Made by a program: the position numbers and the translations under genes. The notes beneath the pieces were generated by a model, which was not told the DNA's origin, did no database searches, and worked only from the letters and a program-made list of their open reading frames with translations. From the NCBI GenBank assembly GCA_018340805.1, contig JACMZG010001914.1:48563104-48627103 (forward strand): a stretch of DNA of 64,000 nucleotides, written 5' to 3'. Shown in pieces: positions 57,040 through 64,000 of this stretch; within the stretch, counting starts at the first letter, position 1; every line of letters begins with the position of its first letter. The DNA comes from Microvelia longipes (Eukaryota; Arthropoda; Insecta; Hemiptera; Veliidae).

Positions 57040-58030
57040 CCCATCAGCAGTAATACTTTTAACGATAATACTGGTAGCGATAGTACTCTCAGCGATAATA
57101 CTCTTATAAATAATACTCTCAGCGTTGAAACTCTTAACGATAATAATGTAAGAAATAATACTCTCAGCGATGACTCTTAACGTCAGCAAAAACTCTTACG
57201 ATAATACTCTCAGCGTTGAAACTCTTAACGATAATACTCTCACGATGAACTTAACGATAATAATGTAAGAATATACTCTCAGCGATGAAACTCTTACTGA
57301 TAATCTCAGCGATGAAACTCTTACGATAATACTCTCAGCGATGAAACTCTAACGATAATAACTCTCAGCGATGAAACTCTTAACGAATACTCTCAGCGAT
57401 GAAACTCTTAACTAAAACTCTCAGCGATGAAACTCTTAACTACTCAGCGATGAACTCTTAAGATAATACTCTCAGCGATGCGATGAAACTCTTAACGATA
57501 ATACTCTCAGCGATGAAACTCTTAACGATAATACTCTCAGCGATGAAACTCTTAACGATAATACTCTCAGCGATGAAACTCTTAACGATAATACTCTCAG
57601 CGATGAAACTCTTAACGATAGTACTCTCTGCGATAAAACTCTTAACGATAATACTCTCTGCGATAAAACTCTTAACGATAATACTCTCAGCGATGAACGT
57701 TAAAGATAATACTCTCAGCGATGAAACTCTTAAAAATAATACTCTCAGCGATAATACTATATTAGCGATAATACTAGCAGTGATTATACTCTCAGCAATA
57801 ATACTCTTAGGGTATATTGGTGTGGGTAAGTCCAACCAGTATGTTTCTTTTATCTGTAGCCGTTTAAAAGCAATATTAAATATAAATAAAGAACATTTTA
57901 TTATTATTATTATACTCTTAGCGATAATACTCTTAGCAATAATAATCTTAGCGATAATACTCTCAGCGATAATATTCTTAGAAATAATTCTCTCAGCGGT
58001 AATACTCTCAGCAATAGCACTTGCTACTGA
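57040..58030 (+). repeat. 30-bp minisatellite
   Basis: About 30 units of GATGAAACTCTTAACGATAA + TACTCTCAGC. The best-preserved, exactly 30-bp units lie at about 57480-57690; those at the edges are shortened or diverged. A stretch without repeats interrupts it at about 57810-57900. The 30-bp period keeps frames open on both strands, giving the MKLLTIILSA-repeat ORF (+) and the SFIAESIIVK-repeat ORF (minus). Confidence 0.92.
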
Positions 58031-58039
58031 TTTATTAGC

Positions 58040-58250
58040 GATCAAACTTAAAAGGAAACAGTTTGGGAATGGCCATAAGGACAATATTGTGTGCTCTGCC
58101 TACTTGCCATGCCATGCAGTGGAATCTCCTTCACCAGTCGAACTTTCTGGCTTGGTACAGTTCTGCAAAGAAATGGATCTACCACTTGTAATTAGTAGCG
58201 ATGATAATGGTCATAACTCAATTTGTGGTAGCTCTGAATGGTTGAAGTTT
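58040..58250 (+). pseudogene. LINE endonuclease (EEP domain) relic
   Basis: In the same frame as the minisatellite ORF, residues near its end read IVCSAYLP, then ELSGLVQFCKEMDLPLVISS and DDNGHNSICGSSE. This corresponds to the apurinic-like endonuclease of non-LTR retrotransposons, where the usual text is close to LPLVIGxDxNAHHxxWGS. The catalytic D-x-N is present as DDN; the following AHH is changed to GHN. Only this segment of the element remains, joined to the repeat by chance or by insertion. Confidence 0.75.
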
Positions 58251-58375
58251 AGCTTTGCAAGACTACATAACCTCAACAGAACTTTAAATTCTTAATCGAG
58301 GATCTGCCCCGATGTTTTTTACCACACGAAGGCAGGAAGTAATTGACATTTCTCTATGCACTCAATCTTTAAGTG

Positions 58376-58478
58376 GCATGACTGGCATGTAGAATTAGAA
58401 GAGTCATTATCAGACTGGCATGTAGAATTAGAAGAGTCATCATCAGACTGGCAGTAGAATTATCAGACTGTTTAAACT
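58376..58478 (+). repeat. 33-bp tandem repeat, three units
   Basis: TGGCATGTAGAATTAGAAGA followed by GTCAT(T/C)ATCAGAC, with the last unit shortened. A short (GAATA)n run follows at 58504-58527. Confidence 0.8.
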
Positions 58479-58529
58479 TATTACAACTTTTTTTGCAACC
58501 TATAGAATAGAATAGAATAGAATAGAAAA

Positions 58530-59034
58530 ATGTATATTTTGCAAACATATAAATACAATTTTTATACATTACATTTTAGGCATGGTTATGAACCGTCAGC
58601 CGGAGTTGCACATGCATTAGTTTTTTAACATTATTCTACATTAGTTATAATATAATACATTTATAAATTTTATTTTGTTTTATCTTTATTTTATAATATA
58701 ATGTGTTGTTAATTATTGTTTGTATTAAATTATTATTATTTTATTATAATTATTAATTATATTTTATTTATTTATTTTTTTTTTTTTTTTTTTTGGTAAT
58801 TTAGTACTTAAAACATTTTTTTTAACATGCAAACAACACGCAGTAAACATACATATAACACATAACATTATCAAATTTGGTGATTTACAAAAAATTATTA
58901 ATAAAATTTAAATAGTTTTAAAAGTTAAAGAAATGCACTAAATCTCTCCTATAACTATAAGCACATTTTTAAATATTGACTTAGTTTTAACCAACTTTCT
59001 GTTCCATTTAAGATGTCTATGATCTGTTTTCATA
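58530..59034. other. No gene recognised
   Basis: Very AT-rich with a T run at about 58768-58793. Nothing recognised. Confidence 0.5.
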
Positions 59035-59305
59035 TATATAAAATATTTATCATTTTTAAACCTATATTTATCATTTTTAAACCTATATTTATCATTTTTA
59101 AACCTATATTATCATAATATTCTTATTTTTAAACCTTTATTTATCAAAATATGTATCATTTTTAAACCTTTATTTATCATAATATTTATAATTTTTAAAC
59201 CTATATTTATCATAATATTTATCATTTTTAAACCTATATTATCATAATATTTATCATTTTTAAACCTTTATTTATCATAATATTTATTTAAACCAACATC
59301 TAGTA
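59035..59305 (+). repeat. Minisatellite, 22- and 36-bp units
   Basis: Units around TTTATCATTTTTAAACCTAT, first with a short period and then extended by a TATCATAATAT segment. Confidence 0.85.
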
Positions 59306-60150
59306 TCATTTTTAAATCTATAGTAGGGAAGTATCGTTCCATGATTGACAGCTTGTGTTTTTTTTATCAACATTCTTTTTAATCTTAGTCTAACGTTATA
59401 TTTATTAAATAATTAATTATTAAAAAAAAATAACAGTCCTAGATTTAGATTATAGAAGTAAAATTCCACCATTTTTCAAACTAAGCTACAATTTCATTAA
59501 TTGACGCCAAAAGCTTACTTCGAAACTTTAAATTTCGTGTCCTTCATTAGCTATTCAATATTTTCAAGGATAAATTATTTCTTATGTAAATTTTCTTTTA
59601 TCATACTATAAAATTTTAATAGAGTGCAAATTTGCTTGCAAGCTTTTATCTGGATAGGCTCAGTAGACGATACTCCAAAAAATTATTACACGTGTACAAG
59701 ATTAATTCTAGGTTCTAGGACAAGCGAGATTAAATGTCGAGTGTGGTGATCAAAATTTAAATATAGAGATCGAAATGTTGATAATGTAAAGCAATCAAAT
59801 TTAAATTTGATTGATTTCTTAAGATAAATCAAATCATTGGCTTGTTTGGCTTTAAGCTAATTCTCATTGGATAACATCGCTTTTGAGGTTGCTCGGATAA
59901 CGGAAGTAAGGAATAAGAAGGGGGGGGGCGGTCAATTCCGCTTGGCACCCTGATGCAAAAAATATAAAGTTTAACATAGTTTATGTATACATTGTATTTG
60001 CTGTTATATTATTTAAAAATATTGTTTTATTAACAAATTTTATTATATAGCAAGTGGGAAATCTTCTTCTTTTAGCGAAAATTCAATCAATGGGATAGTT
60101 GCTAAGTTGGTAAGGTAGGAGTTAAGGTTAAGATTGTTGAAAAAAATTCC
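59306..60150. other. No gene recognised
   Basis: AT-rich. A G run with GGTCAATTCCGCTTGGCACC lies at 59921-59949 and resembles GGATCAATTCCGATTAGC near 41043, so a shared dispersed repeat is possible. Confidence 0.4.
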
Positions 60151-60226
<76 letters not shown>

Positions 60227-60240
60227 TATATATATATAAT
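60151..60240. repeat. (TA)n microsatellite
   Basis: Interrupted TA run bordering the foldback element on its left. The Tyr/Ile-rich minus ORFs at 60043-60397 come from it. Confidence 0.95.
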
Positions 60241-60245
60241 AATTG

Positions 60246-60830
60246 ATACTACCGAGTTTTGCAAAACATGAATAGTTGACACAAAATAATTGTGCGAGAG
60301 TCACTGAGGAAATGTAATAAGCAAAATGCAATGCTACATCTGGGAACTGTTCCATCATTTGACATTCGTAATCATTGATGGCTCGACATAATGTCATGTC
60401 CCACTCTGTTTCGTTACAGCTAACTCATCAGGGCGCCGACAGAGCCTGAACTCACTCTGACTTCAATTAATTCTGAAGAATATAATGTAAAGTATTTTCA
60501 TGTCAGCTATTCATGTTTTGCAAAACTCGGTAGTGTCAAATTATATATGTTTTGCTTGCCATGCATGATGGCAGTAAGAGAGCACCACTCGTCTCTGGTA
60601 AAAACTTCACATCATATTCTTCGGAATTAATTACAGGTCAGAGTGAGTTCAGGGTCTGTCGGCGCCCTGATGAGTTAGACGTAACGAACAGAGTGGGACA
60701 TGACATTGTGTCGAGCCATCAATGATGGTGAATGTCGAATGATGGAACAGTTCCCAGATGTAGCATTGCATTTTGCTTGTTACATTTCCTAGGTGTCTCT
60801 CGCACAATTATATTGAACCTCAACAGTGTA
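60246..60830. mobile_element. Foldback element with about 205-bp arms
   Basis: The arm 60286-60490 (AAGCAAAATGCAATGCTACA, TCTGGGAACTGTTCCATCAT, CTCATCAGGGCGCCGACAGA) is repeated inverted at 60612-60815 with roughly 90% identity by eye. Another inverted pair, CTACCGAGTTTTGCAAAACA, lies at 60249 and about 60517-60536. It is bordered by TA-rich tracts on both sides. No transposase. An end fragment lies at 31671-31697. Confidence 0.82.
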
Positions 60831-60836
60831 TATACA

Positions 60837-60870
60837 TACATACATACACACTACACACACACACACACAC

Positions 60871-60909
<39 letters not shown>

Positions 60910-60945
60910 ATTATAATAATATATATATATATATATATTATTGGT
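60837..60945. repeat. (CA)n and (TA)n microsatellite
   Basis: ACATAC and CA repeats pass into an interrupted TA run at the right border of the foldback element. Confidence 0.92.
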
Positions 60946-61856
60946 TAAAATATAGTTTACGCGGAACATATTTCTTCGTGGTTAGGGTCCTATGAAACAG
61001 ATTGCTAATAGACATCCGATTAGGTCAGATGTAGAGCATTTGGCATGGTAGAGTCTCCTACCTTGCAATTTATCCTATTAGGAAATATTGATTCCTAAAA
61101 GATAAAAAATTTGCTTAAATGCAATTTTATCGCAAAACCTAGTTAAAACAGCCTCATTATAGATCCTTTATGATTCTACGTCTGATTATGTTTAACATAA
61201 ATTTTGAAATTCTGTCTTTAGCAGCACGACCTTAACCTATAATTGAGGAAACTCATAAATTTACGTCTTTGTCTGAAATATGGGTCAAAAATAGAATTAT
61301 AAATACGTTATTTTCTTTGATTTTTAAGGAAATTGTAACGAATTCAACATGTTTTAAATGATTACTCAGGCTAAAAAGGATACATATCTCTTCGGTTAAA
61401 TGTCAAAGTCAGATGCGTTTTATAATCAAATTTATTCAATGAGGCTAATGAAATGGGACTAAAGGTATTTTTACAATATTTTACAAAACAGAACTTATAT
61501 AAATTATGCAAGTCATAAATAGTTATAGTAACAACAATTATAGTTAATAGTAGTCAATAGTAATAGTTATTATTATAGTAATTAACAATTATGCTAATTA
61601 TTAAACAATTTATAAATTAGTCGTGCAATTAAGAACGATTGCGAAAATTTTCTTAATGGCAAAACTGACGGAGAGTGATCACTTATAATACAAGCTTTGA
61701 TTAATGAAAATTTGTCCTGTTCCAAAGCAATCAGCTATCAGTCACTGAGACGAGCTTCTTCCATCCACAACTCGACGGTTGTAATCTTTTATGTTTTGTT
61801 TTAAGTTCATATTTTAACTGGACATTTTATGTATTTTAATTCTTGTTTTACTCTTT
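60946..61856. other. No gene recognised
   Basis: The start (TTCGTGGTTAGGGTCCTATG) resembles 16256-16290. The rest is AT-rich and featureless apart from short TTATAGTAA repeats near 61515-61600. Confidence 0.4.
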
Positions 61857-62085
61857 GATCTGCCTCCGTAGCCGCTGTCGTATAGTACTGGACTTCGGCA
61901 CCGGAGGTGCGGGATTCACAGCCCGGGCTATGCTCTCAGTTTTTATGAATAGAATTTGATAAAAAGATTTCATCAACTTTAGCTTTACTTTGAGCATAGT
62001 AGATGTGACCCACCCGAGGTTGTTCCCGCAGTGCGAATACCCTGAAAAGCCAAAAGGCCCTAAAATGGGCATTATTCTTTCTCTT
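61857..62085 (+). mobile_element. tRNA-derived SINE with LINE-type tail
   Basis: The head GCCTCCGTAGC ... GTATAGTACTGG resembles an RNA polymerase III A box. GGAGGTGCGGGATTCACAGC is a degenerate B box about 35 bp further on, at the spacing of a tRNA-derived SINE. After a short middle part, the tail from about 61977 (CTTTAGCTTTACTTTGAGCA, GTGACCCACCCGAGGTTG, CGAATACCCTGAAAAGCC, AAAAGGCCCTAAAATGGGCA) matches the 3' end of the LINE fragment at 14817-14911. Transcription by Pol III and mobilisation by that LINE are inferred. Confidence 0.72.
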
Positions 62086-62569
62086 TGACAGTGTATAGAG
62101 TCATGCGTCTTAACATTAAACAAAGGACAACACAAGACACATGCAAAAAATAATAGGAAATAATTTTACCAAAAAGCAGTTTACAGATGGAAGTAAAATT
62201 ATAAGGGAAGGAAAGGTTCTCTCAGTAAAATAGTTTAGGAAAAATATATTACATAAGATTATGATTAACTGATCGAGTGGGATTTGATGAGGGTCCACAA
62301 AAGATGTATGTTGGACAGTGGAGACTAAACTATATTTTAATTTAAACAAATGAAATTGACAATATTTAAGCGATAATGGGCCAGCCAGATGACCCAAGAA
62401 AAAACTAAAGAAGTAACTTTTTTGTTAGTTCGCTTACTTTCCGTAGCGCTGTCTTGTTATCCTGTTAATTTACTATTGTTTATATTTATGTTTTACTGCA
62501 ATATGTACTGCAATGTATTGTTTGCAATACATACATATATATATATATATATTATATATATATTATAAT

Positions 62570-62603
<34 letters not shown>

Positions 62604-63458
62604 ATAGTCTGTACTCGTCTGAGAAAGAACTATACTAGTTTAAAAGATTATGTTTAAAAGAACAAACTTTGCGGAATCCATAAAAAAACCCCTATTATTT
62701 CCTGGACGAAGGATATCTAGTTTTTAATAGAATAATTTTCTTGACTTTATAACAAAATCAAGTTTATATCCTTGGAGTTGGAAGACCGTAAGAAAGTATT
62801 ATAAGAAATTATAAATCTTTATATTTACTTCTGACAAATATTCCGTCCTTAACACGGTGACACACATACGTAGAGGATGAATATGAAAAATTAAACGCCT
62901 TCTTTTTAATGGCTTGTTGGCGCATATTTTGTCGCAGAACAGGATTTAGGGATTATATATAACTCGTCCTCGCTATTATAAGGACACCGAACTGCTGAAA
63001 TATTATATAATGTGCATTATAAAATTTAACAGTTTTGTTTATATGGTATTATGCTATACATATTTACTTCCTTATTTATACCGTAGGTATATTGAGAAAG
63101 TATAGGTTTTATTTTATTTATCATTGTTTGTTTGGTCTAAAGTAATATATAAACCAAGTAGGGAAACTCCTTAAACTAACCTTATATTTTGTAATTGATA
63201 TTTTGTAATTAGTATGTTGTTGCCTAATTGTATTTCTTTTTGTTATGTTATTTTTTTTATGTAACTGGTATAAAATACCGTGAAAAAAAGATTTGATTGA
63301 TTGTAAGCTGTGTAAAAAAATTCAGACATGCGTGATCAGCTGATTGCTGGCTCAAAAATAAAAAATGGAATAACTGCGCATGCGCCTCTCAGGACTTACG
63401 TGTTTTTACTTAGTTTTATTGGCAACCCTGATATTATTATGTGAGTTTTACTTTTAAT
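62086..63458. other. No gene recognised
   Basis: The 93-95-aa minus ORFs at 61848-62397 include the SINE and have no domain. A (TA)n run lies at 62528-62604. At 63065-63105 there is a plus-oriented end fragment of family E (CCTTATTTATACCGTAGGTA). Confidence 0.45.
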
Positions 63459-63997
63459 CTTAGAATAATACTGTATATAGAAGGAGCACAGGACCGTAAA
63501 CACAATGTAATTCCACTGATAACACGAAAGCCGGTTGACTGGTGCAACTAAGTAATGCTGCCAACCTGACAACAAAACATTATTTTAAATATGTGTCATA
63601 AATATCTATTAATGAAGAAAGATCGTAAAGAACAAATATAATAACTTAAAACACCTGCTGAGTATTTGATAAAACTGGTCTTAGATGGCAAAAGGGTGCG
63701 GAATACAAGAATCTACATTTAGTTGACGAGGACTACTTTTATATATAATTTTAATAAATACGTTAAACTACAATTTAAAATGCATAACATATTGTAATGC
63801 ACCGATATTTATATTAGTATTTTATGAATAATCAATCATTAATTAATAATAGACATAATAATTCAGCAACCGGAGTATTGCCAACCTTTTTTTTAGAAAA
63901 TTGTATATTGTAAGAGTGGCAACATTACTTAGTTGTACCAGTGAACCGCCTTTCGTGTTATCAGTAGTGCTCCTTCTATATATAGTATTATTCTAAG
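63459..63997. mobile_element. MITE family D, copy 2, nearly complete
   Basis: Inverted ends CTTAGAATAATACTRTATAT + AGAAGGAGCAC occur on both sides. The interior aligns along its length with 41829-42350. The full length is about 540 bp without coding capacity. The right end lies three bases before the end of the window. Confidence 0.85.
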
Positions 63998-64000
63998 CTT

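Overview
The window looks like a piece of an animal nuclear genome, most likely an arthropod and probably an insect. The reasons are spliced genes with GT/AG introns, a nuclear tRNA-Asp, very AT-rich DNA, many (TA)n tracts, and a dense load of animal transposon types. These include an ISL2EU DNA transposon, hAT-like and other MITEs, non-LTR LINE fragments, a tRNA-derived SINE and a Penelope-like element. There is nothing prokaryotic here (no operons, Shine-Dalgarno sites or CRISPR). The species cannot be named from the sequence alone.

Few real genes are supported. A four-exon cytochrome b561 gene lies on the + strand (start codon 14129, stop 19271, 248 aa) with all expected haem histidines; its introns are filled with a LINE 3' end and several inverted-repeat elements. 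A lineage-specific open frame with one membrane segment and a VEQPEV-type repeat tail lies at 2470-3509 and is frameshifted inside its repeats. A tRNA-Asp(GTC) lies on the minus strand at 54080-54151.

The most striking object is a nearly intact ISL2EU-type transposon of about 9.5 kb (20059-29544). Its two spliced genes face each other tail to tail. One is a 532-aa SWIM zinc finger plus YqaJ-type nuclease protein (+ strand, 3 exons). The other is a 482-aa THAP-domain DDE transposase (minus strand, 3 coding exons). Both can be reconstructed in frame from the splice sites, with catalytic residues in place. The inverted ends start GGGCGAGTGCC, flanked by TATA on both sides. The element carries smaller inverted-repeat elements in its introns.

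Elsewhere the DNA is a mosaic of repeats. From left to right: a GCGAGCGAAGCGAGC-type degenerate array (1.1-2.0 kb); a 43-bp minisatellite (4.1-5.1 kb); a dispersed family here called E (5.7-7.4, 33.9-34.7 and 38.8-40.4 kb plus fragments); a CpG-rich palindromic element (7.9-8.7 kb); a three-deep nest of transposons (8.8-10.8 kb); a 24-bp minisatellite (11.7 kb); inverted-repeat elements (12.0-13.4 kb); a large palindrome (34.9-35.4 kb); LINE fragments (6.3, 14.4, 37.3, 52.8 and 58.1 kb); a hAT-like element inside family E (38.8-39.6 kb); an inverted-repeat MITE in two copies (41.8 and 63.5 kb); a decayed Penelope-like element with RT, GIY-YIG and hammerhead-like pieces (44.9-46.3 kb); five further minisatellites (43.7, 46.5, 49.0-51.3, 57.0 and 59.0 kb); a foldback element (60.2-60.8 kb); and a SINE whose tail matches the LINE 3' end in the cytochrome b561 intron (61.9-62.1 kb). 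Most other open frames are by-products of repeats.
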